Position numbers and translations under genes: made by a program. A stretch of DNA of 64,000 nt from the NCBI GenBank assembly GCA_964475215.1, contig CAYYVT010000187.1, positions 91,567 through 155,566 on the forward strand, given 5' to 3'. Of this stretch, positions 17,357 through 24,795 are shown piece by piece; position 1 is the stretch's first letter, and every line of letters begins with the position of its first letter. The stretch comes from DATKKG01 sp964475215. GTDB taxonomy: Archaea > Thermoproteota > Nitrososphaeria > Conexivisphaerales > DTJL01. Below the pieces are notes generated by a model. It was not told the DNA's origin. It did not search any database and saw only the letters and a program-made list of their open reading frames with translations.

Positions 17357-18157
17357 ATGACAACAGTTGTGAAGATAGGAGGCCGGCTCACGGAAGGACC
17401 ATATCTGGATGAGATCGGAAACGACCTAGCGACAAACCATGACCTTTCACCCATCCTGATAGTCCACGGAGGAGGAGACCTGGTCACCCGCTTCGGCGAG
17501 CGCATGGGGATAAAGCAGAAGTTCGTGACGGCGCCGTCGGGGGTCCGCAGCCGGTACACCGACGACGAAACCCTCCAGGTCTGCCTGATGGTCTTGGCAG
17601 GCCTCGTCAACACTCGGGTCGTCCAAGCCCTCGAGCGCCATGGCGTCCAGGCGCTGGGTTTAACGGGCGCCGACTGCGAGCTGGTCAAGGCCGAACGGCG
17701 TGAAAAGATCCTAGTCGTAGAAGGAAACAGGAAGATGGCCATCGATGGGGGCTATTCTGGCAAGCCCTTTGCCGTCAACTCCGGCCTCATCAAGAGCCTT
17801 TTCGATTTGAAGATCGTCCCGGTTGTTGCCCCCTTGGGCATCGATGGCAAGAGAGATCTGGTGAACATGGACGGCGACTCCGCGGCCGCTGCGATCGCGT
17901 CGGGCTTGAAGGCAGACACGCTGCTCTTCCTCTCTGATGTAGACGGTCTGCTTGTAGAAGGCAAGGTCGTCTCCGAAGTTTCAGCCGCTGAGCTGGACGA
18001 GCTAGTCAAGTCCACCGGGGTGGGGATGAACCGGAAGTTGCTTTCTGCTCTCAGGGCGCTACAGGGGGGCGTTTCCAAAATCGTGATCTCCAACGGGAAG
18101 GTACAACGACCGATAAGCTCTGCGTTATCCGGAGACAGGGGGACGGTCATCCAGTGA
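17357..18157 (+). CDS. lysZ: LysW-glutamate/aminoadipate kinase (ArgB/LysZ)
   Basis: Amino-acid kinase fold, 266 residues, phosphorylating the side-chain carboxylate of the LysW-bound substrate. KIGGRLTEG and VHGGGDLVTRFGERMG mark the nucleotide and substrate loops, and NMDGDSAAAAIASGL is the conserved C-lobe block. It starts six bases after lysY and overlaps lysJ by four bases. Confidence 0.94.
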   Translation: MTTVVKIGGRLTEGPYLDEIGNDLATNHDLSPILIVHGGGDLVTRFGERMGIKQKFVTAPSGVRSRYTDDETLQVCLMVLAGLVNTRVVQALERHGVQALGLTGADCELVKAERREKILVVEGNRKMAIDGGYSGKPFAVNSGLIKSLFDLKIVPVVAPLGIDGKRDLVNMDGDSAAAAIASGLKADTLLFLSDVDGLLVEGKVVSEVSAAELDELVKSTGVGMNRKLLSALRALQGGVSKIVISNGKVQRPISSALSGDRGTVIQ

Positions 18158-19326
18158 GCGGCGAAATGATGAGCATCGAGGACCGTTGGCTCATCCCTGC
18201 GTACGCGAAACTTCCGGTCAAGGTCATTCGAGGAGAGGGCTCCTACGTCTGGGATGCAGATGGCAGGAGGCTCATAGATTTTGCCACTGGCTACGGGACG
18301 GCCATTTTAGGGCATTGCCCGCCACGCGTCACTGCGGCCATAGTCGAGCAGGTGAACAGGCTCATGGTCTGTCACGGCAGCCTCTACAGCGATGCTCGCG
18401 AGAGTTTCCTGAAGGCGTTGAGCACGGTTGCCCCAAAGGGCTTGGACAAGGCCTTCCTATGCAATAGCGGAGCTGAGGCCGTCGAGGCGGCCATAAAGCT
18501 AGCCGTCAAGAGATCAGGTAAGCAGGGCTTCATAGCCTTCCAGGGTGCCTACCATGGCAAGACCATCGGCGCCCTCTCCATGACCTGGGGATCGAAGTAC
18601 AGGGAGCCATATCAGGGAATGCTCCTTCCAACCAAGTTCGCCAGGTTCGGAGAGGCATCAAGCGTCTCCCCCCTCATCGACGAGGATATGGCTGCCGTAA
18701 TAGTTGAGCCGGTACAGGGGGAGGCAGGCGTCAGAGTCCCGCCCCTAGGCTTCCTGAAGGAGGTCGAAGAGATCTGCCGGAGCACAGGCGTCCTCCTGAT
18801 AGTCGACGAAATCCAGTCTGGGATGGGAAGGACGGGTCTAATGTGGGCTCACGAACACTCCGGCGTTCATCCCGACATCATGTGCTTTGGGAAGGGCCTG
18901 GCTTCTGGCATTCCAATCGGCGCCGTCCTGACGACTCCCGAGATTGCCGCCGCATGGACCAAGGGGGAGCACACTACCACCTTTGGGGGGAACCCCATAT
19001 CTTGCGCTGCAGCCGCGGCAACTCTTAACCAAGTGGTGTCGAGCAAGCTCTGGATCAACGCAGCAGTGCAGGGCGCCAGGCTGATGGAAGTCTTCAACCG
19101 CCTTCCCCGTTCGGTCGTAAGGGAGGCGCGAGGGATGGGGCTGATGCTCGCCGTGGAAACCCGGCAGCCCTCTACGCCAGTCGTCAAGAAGCTGCTTGCT
19201 GGAGGGCTCCTCTCTATCCCTACGGGGCTAAACGTCGTGCGGGCCCTCCCTCCCATCAACCTTGATTCCTCCGTGCTGGCGGAGGCCACGCCAATAATAG
19301 AATCTGCCTTCCAAGGGGACGCATGA
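18154..19326 (+). CDS. lysJ: LysW-semialdehyde aminotransferase (ArgD/LysJ)
   Basis: Class-III PLP aminotransferase, 390 residues, converting LysW-bound semialdehyde to LysW-ornithine or LysW-lysine. Motifs are CNSGAEAVEAAIKLA, FQGAYHGKTIGALS, IVDEIQSGMGRTG and the PLP lysine in CFGKGLASGIPIGA. It begins within the lysZ stop, at the codon that follows the four-base overlap. Confidence 0.94.
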   Translation: MSGEMMSIEDRWLIPAYAKLPVKVIRGEGSYVWDADGRRLIDFATGYGTAILGHCPPRVTAAIVEQVNRLMVCHGSLYSDARESFLKALSTVAPKGLDKAFLCNSGAEAVEAAIKLAVKRSGKQGFIAFQGAYHGKTIGALSMTWGSKYREPYQGMLLPTKFARFGEASSVSPLIDEDMAAVIVEPVQGEAGVRVPPLGFLKEVEEICRSTGVLLIVDEIQSGMGRTGLMWAHEHSGVHPDIMCFGKGLASGIPIGAVLTTPEIAAAWTKGEHTTTFGGNPISCAAAAATLNQVVSSKLWINAAVQGARLMEVFNRLPRSVVREARGMGLMLAVETRQPSTPVVKKLLAGGLLSIPTGLNVVRALPPINLDSSVLAEATPIIESAFQGDA

Positions 19327-19327
19327 A

Positions 19328-20371
19328 ATGCCTCAAGAGCTGGGGGCCATCGGCCTCCTGAGAAGCCTTGTCCGGCTGTACTCGCCAAGCGGAAGGGAGA
19401 GGGAAGTAGCCTCAGTGATCCATCGGTGGCTAGTGGCCCAGTCGGCGTTTGACAACATCGAATTCGATTCGGTCGGGAACGTCGTAGCGACAAAGGGCCC
19501 CGAGCCATACCTCCTGCTCTGCGGCCATATGGATACGGTGCCAGGTAGGCTCCCGGTTCTTTTCGACGGCGGCATCATACGGGGTAGAGGTGCCGTGGAC
19601 GCCAAGGGTGCCCTAGCGGGGATTTGCGTCGGTGCATCTGCGGCGGCTCGCGCTGGAGCGAAGGGCCTCATGCTAGCTGCCGTAGTGGGAGAGGAGACGG
19701 AGGGGAAGGGGATGAAGTCGATTTTGGCCAAGGGGTACCAGTACGTCGGGGGGGTGTTCGGAGAGCCTTCAGGAGGCGGAATCGTAGTCGCCTACAGGGG
19801 AAGGATGGGCCTAGAGCTCGAAGTCGAGGGAAAGGCAGCACACGCTTCAAGCGCGGTCCTGGGAGTTAACGCGGTGGAAATTGGCATGGAGACGGCACTC
19901 AGGCTGAAAGAGGAGCTCTGCTCCCTAGGTTGCGCCGCTTCGATAACGATTGTCAAAGGCGGAAAGGCGGAGAACATGATTCCGGCCAAGTGCAATATAG
20001 CGATGGACGTCCGAATCCCCATCACTGTGAACATGGAAGAGGTTCAGAGGGCCCTCCAGAAGTACGTCCGTCAAGGGATTAAGGCGAGGGTTTCCGATCT
20101 GACGCCTCCCATCAACGTAGGCAGGGCGAACCGAGTGTTTGGTTCGATGTCAGCGGCCATCACCGAAGCCGGGGTCCACCCTAGAGCCCTGGTTAAGGTG
20201 GGCACCAGCGACATGAACTCCTTCTTTCTAGCTACCAAGGCCCCATGCGTAGCCTACGGACCTGGCGACGCCTCCCTTTCTCACACGGACAACGAGTGGG
20301 TAAGCGAGGGGGAATACCTCACCAGCGTCCGAGTCTACTCGTCGGCCATCAGGAGGGTGCTGCGAACTTGA
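19328..20371 (+). CDS. lysK: LysW-ornithine/lysine hydrolase (LysK)
   Basis: M20-family zinc carboxypeptidase releasing ornithine or lysine from LysW. 347 residues; metal-site motifs are CGHMDTVPG, RGAVDAKGALAG, the catalytic VGEETEGKG, and the C-terminal SLSHTDNEWV histidine. It lies one base after lysJ and closes the argG-lysWXYZJK operon. Ornithine carbamoyltransferase, needed to reach citrulline, is not in the window. Confidence 0.93.
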   Translation: MPQELGAIGLLRSLVRLYSPSGREREVASVIHRWLVAQSAFDNIEFDSVGNVVATKGPEPYLLLCGHMDTVPGRLPVLFDGGIIRGRGAVDAKGALAGICVGASAAARAGAKGLMLAAVVGEETEGKGMKSILAKGYQYVGGVFGEPSGGGIVVAYRGRMGLELEVEGKAAHASSAVLGVNAVEIGMETALRLKEELCSLGCAASITIVKGGKAENMIPAKCNIAMDVRIPITVNMEEVQRALQKYVRQGIKARVSDLTPPINVGRANRVFGSMSAAITEAGVHPRALVKVGTSDMNSFFLATKAPCVAYGPGDASLSHTDNEWVSEGEYLTSVRVYSSAIRRVLRT

Positions 20372-20410
20372 TTCGAGGAAGACGAAACAAGACTTCACCC
20401 AACCGATATC

Positions 20411-20419
20411 ATTTAAATA
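20411..20419 (+). promoter_or_regulatory. TATA box of the ABC exporter operon
   Basis: ATTTAAATA. The expected start site, about 25 bases on, coincides with the ATG at 20440. That ATG begins a nine-codon frame ending at TAG 20467-20469, out of frame with the ABC ATPase. Confidence 0.6.
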
Positions 20420-20456
20420 CGCTGGTCTGGTTGCGCGCAATGTGGGTTGACCAAGG

Positions 20457-21440
20457 CTGGCGGCGATAGAGGTCAATAACCTGACCAAGCTTTATCCACC
20501 CGACCTGAAGGCAGTGGACGCGATTAGCTTCAAGGTGGAGGAGGGAGAGATATTTGGGCTGCTTGGACCCAACGGCGCTGGCAAGACCACCGTAATCAAG
20601 ATGATAATCGGGCTGACGAGGCCCACCGCTGGCACGATGCAAATCTGTGGAATCGACGCACTTTCGTCCTCCTCCCAGGTCCGCCAGATGATGGGTTACG
20701 TCCCCCAAGCCATCTCCGCTGACGGCGACCTTACGGGATACGAAAACCTCCTGATATTTTCAAAGCTCTTCTACGTTCAGCGGAAGGACCGCCAACCAAG
20801 GATAAAGGAAGCACTGCAGTGGATGGAGCTCACGGACAGGGCGGACGACCTCGTCAAACACTACTCGGGCGGCATGATGAGACGGCTCGAAATAGCCGAG
20901 GCCATCGTGAGCCGCCCAAGGGTCCTGTTCTTGGACGAGCCCAGCATCGGGTTGGATCCGGCATCCAAGAGACAGGTCTGGAAACACATCAAACGCCTGA
21001 ACGGCGAGCTGAATATGACCGTCCTGATAACGACGCACGATATGGCCGAGGCAGATGAGCTCTGTAGCAGGATAGCCATCATGAACCACGGCAGGTTCGT
21101 TGCCTCAGGGACTCCCAGCGAGCTCAAGCATGGCATGGGTGGGGACGTTGTCACCGTACGGCTGTCAAGCAAGCCCGACCTGGCGTTGCCACTGGAACTG
21201 GGGAAGTCACTCCACGTGCTCGAAGATTCGATCGACATCCTGACCTCCGACGGAGAGACGGCCATCCCTAGAATCGCAAGTTTCTATAAAGAGAATGGCT
21301 TTCAAGTCCTTTCGATGTCGCTGAACAAGCCCACTCTAGACGACGTCTTCCTCAAGTATGCCAAGGTACGTATCGAAGAGGAGGAGAGCTACTCGCAGGC
21401 GCGTCAGTCCCGTAGAAGTTTCATGAGGCATGCTCGATAA
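20457..21440 (+). CDS. ABC transporter ATP-binding protein (multidrug/daunorubicin-type exporter)
   Basis: An ATPase subunit with Walker A GLLGPNGAGKTT, Q-loop region YVPQAISADGDL, signature YSGGMMRRLEIAEA, Walker B VLFLDEPSIGLDP and H-loop TTHDMAEADEL. It drives the permease encoded one base later. The conserved N-terminus AIEVNNLTKLYPP is in frame but has no ATG, GTG or TTG ahead of it. The in-frame GTG at 20514 would remove this strand, so initiation probably uses CTG 20457 or another near-cognate codon, or the sequence has an indel. A nine-codon leaderless ORF (20440-20469) overlaps this start. Confidence 0.88.
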   Translation: MAAIEVNNLTKLYPPDLKAVDAISFKVEEGEIFGLLGPNGAGKTTVIKMIIGLTRPTAGTMQICGIDALSSSSQVRQMMGYVPQAISADGDLTGYENLLIFSKLFYVQRKDRQPRIKEALQWMELTDRADDLVKHYSGGMMRRLEIAEAIVSRPRVLFLDEPSIGLDPASKRQVWKHIKRLNGELNMTVLITTHDMAEADELCSRIAIMNHGRFVASGTPSELKHGMGGDVVTVRLSSKPDLALPLELGKSLHVLEDSIDILTSDGETAIPRIASFYKENGFQVLSMSLNKPTLDDVFLKYAKVRIEEEESYSQARQSRRSFMRHAR

Positions 21441-22213
21441 TGAACTCCATTACTCGGTTCATCTCCAGCTCGCTCGCCGTCGCAGAGATGGAGGCGAGGA
21501 AGATTCGTCACGATTCGACGGAGCTCTGGACTAGGTTGGTTCAACCTGCCCTCTGGCTCCTGATCTTCGGCGAAGTCTTTACCGCCATTCGAGCGATATC
21601 GACAGGTCCCTACTCCTACATTCAGTTCATTACGCCGGGAGTGTTGGCGCAATCGGTTCTCTTCGTCGCGATTTTCTACGGCATCACCGTGGTCTGGGAA
21701 AGGGATGCCGGCTTGCTCCACAAGCTCCTTTCCACCCCGTCGCCGAGGGCTTCCATCATAGTCGGCAAGACGCTTGCTGCGGGCGTAAGAGGCATCTTTC
21801 AAGCCATCATGATATTTGCCCTGGCTCTAGTCATCGGGGTGAACTTGAGGTTCGACGTACTTGACGTGCTCGGGGTCTTCGTCACGATAGTCGTGTTCGC
21901 CATGTGCTTCTCGAGCCTATCCATGATCCTAGCCTCGTTCCTGAAGACGCGCGACAGGATGATGGGAATCGGCCAGGCGATAACGATGCCGCTCTTCTTC
22001 GCCAGCAATGCCATCTATCCGATTTCCATGATGCCTGCCTGGTTGCAGAGCATCGCTGTGTACAATCCACTCAGCTACGGCGTAGACGCGGTCAGGGCCA
22101 TGATCTTGACTGGCCAATACTCTAACCTCCCGTTGGACGCAGCCGTCCTCGGCGGCTTCACACTGCTGTTCCTATTTGTCGCATCGATCTCGATACGTGG
22201 AATGGTAGAGTAG
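21440..22213 (+). CDS. ABC-2 type permease
   Basis: Membrane partner of the preceding ATPase, 257 residues with six TM helices and an amphipathic N-terminus. Family blocks include FITPGVLAQSVLF, WERDAGLLHKLLSTP and the C-terminal YNPLSYGVDAVRAM. The TAATG overlap with the ATPase implies translational coupling. The substrate is unknown; drugs, lipids or glycans are usual for this class. Confidence 0.92.
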   Translation: MNSITRFISSSLAVAEMEARKIRHDSTELWTRLVQPALWLLIFGEVFTAIRAISTGPYSYIQFITPGVLAQSVLFVAIFYGITVVWERDAGLLHKLLSTPSPRASIIVGKTLAAGVRGIFQAIMIFALALVIGVNLRFDVLDVLGVFVTIVVFAMCFSSLSMILASFLKTRDRMMGIGQAITMPLFFASNAIYPISMMPAWLQSIAVYNPLSYGVDAVRAMILTGQYSNLPLDAAVLGGFTLLFLFVASISIRGMVE

Positions 22214-22286
22214 ACTGGAGCCTTGGGCTTGGCTGACGCTGCTTGAACGAGAGAGAAACTGAAACCGTCTAGGATGCTATGGCTGG

Positions 22287-22571
22287 CTAACCGAAGAGTG
22301 CGGCCAAGCCTTCGAGGGCCTCTTCTTCCTTCTTCTCTTCCTTCTTCGCCGGAGCGGCAGCGGCGGCAGGGGCAGGTTGCGATGCGGCCGGCATTGCCAC
22401 CGACGTCTTCAGCGCTTCGTCGATGTTGATCTCGCCAAGGGCCGCCACGAGCGCCTTAACCTTAATTTCGTCGGGCTGGACGCCAGCGGCAGCAATTATC
22501 TTCTTTATGCTCTCCTCGTCGACTTTCTTTCCGAGCCTGTGAAGTATGAGAGCAGCGTAGACGTACTCCAT
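22287..22571 (-). CDS. rpl12: Archaeal ribosomal protein L12 (P1)
   Basis: Stalk protein that recruits translation factors. 94 residues: an N-terminal dimerisation domain (MEYVYAALILHRLGKK), an Ala/Pro hinge, a Lys/Glu-rich stretch and the invariant factor-binding tail ALEGLAALFG. A TAAATACC box about 38 bases upstream gives a short leader of roughly 13 bases. It is not joined to the L1/L10 genes that usually accompany it in archaea. It converges on the ABC permease. Confidence 0.97.
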   Translation of the reverse strand: MEYVYAALILHRLGKKVDEESIKKIIAAAGVQPDEIKVKALVAALGEINIDEALKTSVAMPAASQPAPAAAAAPAKKEEKKEEEALEGLAALFG

Positions 22572-22873
22572 CTAATATCCCACGTCAGACAAGCACTATT
22601 CTGAAGGTATTTAGACATTTCTGAAGTGGTCATTTGCATAAATTCTGAACTGGAAAGGTGCCGCTTCTCGATGAAAGCAGGAGGGTCAAGACCAAGCTAC
22701 TTTATTCCATCGTCCTCAATCGATTGCACAGATCAGCATGAGATTGCTCCAGACCTTCCTCAATGAGGTGAAAGCGCAAGATTATATCACATAAGCCAGG
22801 CACCTAACGTCACCCTAGTCGTATTGGTAGTTACTGGGCGGGGATGGTATCTGCCGAGGATATAATGAAAGCC
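22572..22873. other. Intergenic region of about 300 bp upstream of rpl12
   Basis: Contains the rpl12 promoter (22605-22615 on the minus strand). An 18-codon plus-strand frame starts at ATG 22738 and follows a weak TTTATTC box, but has no family resemblance. No tRNA, riboswitch or repeat was recognised. Confidence 0.3.
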
Positions 22874-23356
22874 CTATGTCCTTAGCTTCCTTTCGATGGC
22901 TAGCCCGAAGGATACTGCCAAGGCCACCGCGACCGCGATCATGAAGCCGGGGAATTCTGGCGTGGGAGATGGGTTCAATACCACCACCTGTCCATTCATG
23001 GGATATGGGTCAACGGTGCAGGTGTAGTTGTAGGTGCCAGGGATGGTGAACGTAAAGGCGAAGGACCCACCCTCCGGCACGAGGCCCGAAGACCACCACT
23101 CCGACTGGTTCGGAAGCGACACGGTTTCGGCGGAACCTAGGACAGCGGTCCAGTTCACCGTATCTCCAACGTTGATGGTAACCACAGCGGGGTCAAAATA
23201 ATACGATTGGGTCATTCCGTCCGAGTACATCGTGACGTACCAAGTCTTTGAAGCATGAGCTGGAGCAGGGAAAAGCAGAGAAGGAAAACCTGCAAAGATC
23301 AAGATGATGAGGCAAATCAAGAATGAGAGACGCTTGCTCTTCGACAAAGGAAACAT
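22874..23356 (-). CDS. Secreted cupredoxin-fold protein with PEF-CTERM-like anchor, copper ligands altered
   Basis: 160 residues from the ATG at 23356; the longer open frame upstream has no signal-like start. An N-terminal signal peptide (positively charged, hydrophobic core 10-33, cut near AHA-SK) is followed by a plastocyanin-like beta domain. A C-terminal TPEFPGF motif, hydrophobic helix and basic tail resemble PEF-CTERM surface anchors processed by archaeosortases. Only Cys113 and Met120 of the type-1 copper set are kept. The two usual His positions are Glu77 (AETVS) and Asp116 (CTVDPYPM). It may bind a different metal or none. Confidence 0.75.
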   Translation of the reverse strand: MFPLSKSKRLSFLICLIILIFAGFPSLLFPAPAHASKTWYVTMYSDGMTQSYYFDPAVVTINVGDTVNWTAVLGSAETVSLPNQSEWWSSGLVPEGGSFAFTFTIPGTYNYTCTVDPYPMNGQVVVLNPSPTPEFPGFMIAVAVALAVSFGLAIERKLRT

Positions 23357-23448
23357 GGGATGAATCGAACCATCATTCCATGAGCTACGCTTTTGATAAG
23401 CCTTACGATTGGAAGAATGACTCACTGATAGGTCGAGCAGAGGGCGGG

Positions 23449-23808
23449 TCAGCGCGTGGCGAGGTTCTCCCTGTCCCTGACTTCCCCGATCATCTGGACG
23501 ATCATGGCAGGGTTTATCCTCTTGAGCTGCTTCCATTCCGTGAAGCCGTAGGTCCTCTCTCCCTCCCTGTCTGCCTTCCTTTCGTAGCGATTGCGGGCAC
23601 AGTCCACCTCTGGGTGGGGGCATTGGGAGAAGATGAAGGTGTCAAGGCAGACCGGCTCCAGGATGCACTTGAACTCTACATCTTCCAAGAAAGAAGTGGC
23701 AGATTTGGCCTTCGGGCCCGAAGGGTTGTCTTCCCTACCACGGAAGACCTCGCTGATTTCCGAGGCCGCCTCGCCTTCCAAACTATCAATCCCTTGGAGG
23801 CTTGACAT
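23449..23808 (-). CDS. Unknown small cysteine-motif protein
   Basis: A 119-residue soluble protein with an acidic N-terminus. A central block has four cysteines arranged C-x5-C-x8-C-x5-C (CILEPVC...CPHPEVDC), followed by a basic, helix-rich C-terminus. The cysteines suggest a zinc or iron-sulphur site. I do not recognise the family. The ATG at 23808 is preceded by AT-rich sequence with a weak TATA-like box, fitting a leaderless start. The opposite strand is also open here but lacks any motif. Confidence 0.5.
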   Translation of the reverse strand: MSSLQGIDSLEGEAASEISEVFRGREDNPSGPKAKSATSFLEDVEFKCILEPVCLDTFIFSQCPHPEVDCARNRYERKADREGERTYGFTEWKQLKRINPAMIVQMIGEVRDRENLATR

Positions 23809-23945
23809 ATTAACGCGTTACGCCTTCAGAACATTACTGGAGGGATTGACCTCCAGAGGGCAATAAACAGAAAGATTTCTGCTCTTGAGTTTCGAGCGGC
23901 CAAGGCCCAAAAGAGAGGTAAGGGGATGGGCCTAGTCCCTATTCA

Positions 23946-24020
23946 ATTCCCGTCCGCGACGCCTGCGGGAAATTAGTGAAGGACCTTAGGAGACACAGGG
24001 CACGCAGCCGGGTCCTCTGA
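23946..24020 (+). pseudogene. Remnant of a small zinc-finger gene (homologue of the gene at 32384-32542)
   Basis: This frame reads IPVRDACGKLVKDLRRHRAR then a stop. It aligns along its length with the intact finger MPVCDVCGKMVSNLRKHKER at 32480-32542, and the DNA also matches at many positions. The first metal Cys is Arg, the last Cys is lost, and the start codon is ATT with no TATA box. A decayed paralogue is the best reading; a rare-start functional peptide is possible but less likely. Confidence 0.45.
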
Positions 24021-24130
24021 TTGCTTCGTGGCCGTCCGGAAACCGTCTTATAGGCCGACGAGCCAGACAAGATGGTTTTGAACCGCTTGCCCGACCGAAA
24101 CAGGAGGGCGTCAGCCGCTTGAGCGGAGCA

Positions 24131-24616
24131 ATGCCCAGCCTTCCAGACCCAGAGATTGACGCGATGGCCCAGAGGATTATGACCGAGATAGAACGCACCA
24201 ATTCCAGGGAGCTGGCGAACTCCGACGAAATGATAAAGATCCTGCACCTGACTAACGCGCATCACGCAAGGGTGCTCCTCGAGCACGCCGATGAAGCTCC
24301 TACAGAACACGAAAGGGACATTGGAAAGAAGGCCGTGGTGCAGGCCTTGCTGGTTTCGACCTGGCACACTAGGCTTTACTTCATCATAAGGTCGTTCATC
24401 ATGGGGATCCTCAGCGCCTGTCTTACACTGACCTTCGTGCTGATATTTCACGCCATAACCCTGAGCCTAGAGATTCCGCTCGGCATCTTCTCATTCGTAT
24501 TCTCGCTGGCCGTGTCGCGGCTCCTGGACGTGGAGATAGTAAAAGCCACAAGAGACGTCGTGGAGTTCCTGAATGGCCATACCGGCTTAAGGGGCTTCAT
24601 CCTCGGTCACTTCTAG
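24131..24616 (+). CDS. Unknown membrane protein with two TM helices
   Basis: 161 residues. The first ~85 are soluble and helical with many His, Glu and Asp residues (ILHLTNAHHARVLLEHADEA). Two adjacent hydrophobic helices follow (FIIRSFIMGILSACLTLTFV and IPLGIFSFVFSLAVS), then a short cytoplasmic tail. An in-frame TTG at 24119 could add four residues. I do not recognise a family. It stands alone between the zinc-finger remnant and the iorAB promoter. Confidence 0.55.
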   Translation: MPSLPDPEIDAMAQRIMTEIERTNSRELANSDEMIKILHLTNAHHARVLLEHADEAPTEHERDIGKKAVVQALLVSTWHTRLYFIIRSFIMGILSACLTLTFVLIFHAITLSLEIPLGIFSFVFSLAVSRLLDVEIVKATRDVVEFLNGHTGLRGFILGHF

Positions 24617-24721
24617 GCTGGCAGCACCTGCAGCTATCCCTAGACACCTGTCTACGAATCATTGCTATCTAAAGACGAGCTTTCCCGACAGGCCCGCTCC
24701 CGCTGCAGAACTCTTTTATGC

Positions 24722-24730
24722 CGCTAAATA
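24722..24730 (+). promoter_or_regulatory. TATA box of the iorAB operon
   Basis: CGCTAAATA, centred about 27 bases before an ATG at 24754 that begins a 13-codon leader frame overlapping the iorA start. Confidence 0.5.
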
Positions 24731-24753
24731 GCTAAGAAGTTGTGCATTAAGCG

Positions 24754-24795
24754 ATGCGTCTGACCCCTTTCGGTCGGTGTGGTCCGCATGGTTGA
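24754..24795 (+). CDS. Possible 13-residue leaderless ORF overlapping the iorA start
   Basis: ATG 24754 opens MRLTPFGRCGPHG and stops at TGA 24793-24795, five bases past the iorA ATG at 24788 in another frame. The spacing to the TATA box is right for a leaderless message. Ribosomes ending here could restart at iorA. No known peptide family. Confidence 0.3.
   Translation: MRLTPFGRCGPHG

Noticed and set aside
23357..23623. N-terminal extension of the cupredoxin-like frame
   Set aside because: The extension is Arg/Pro-rich shadow sequence of the neighbouring gene; the signal peptide starts at 23356.
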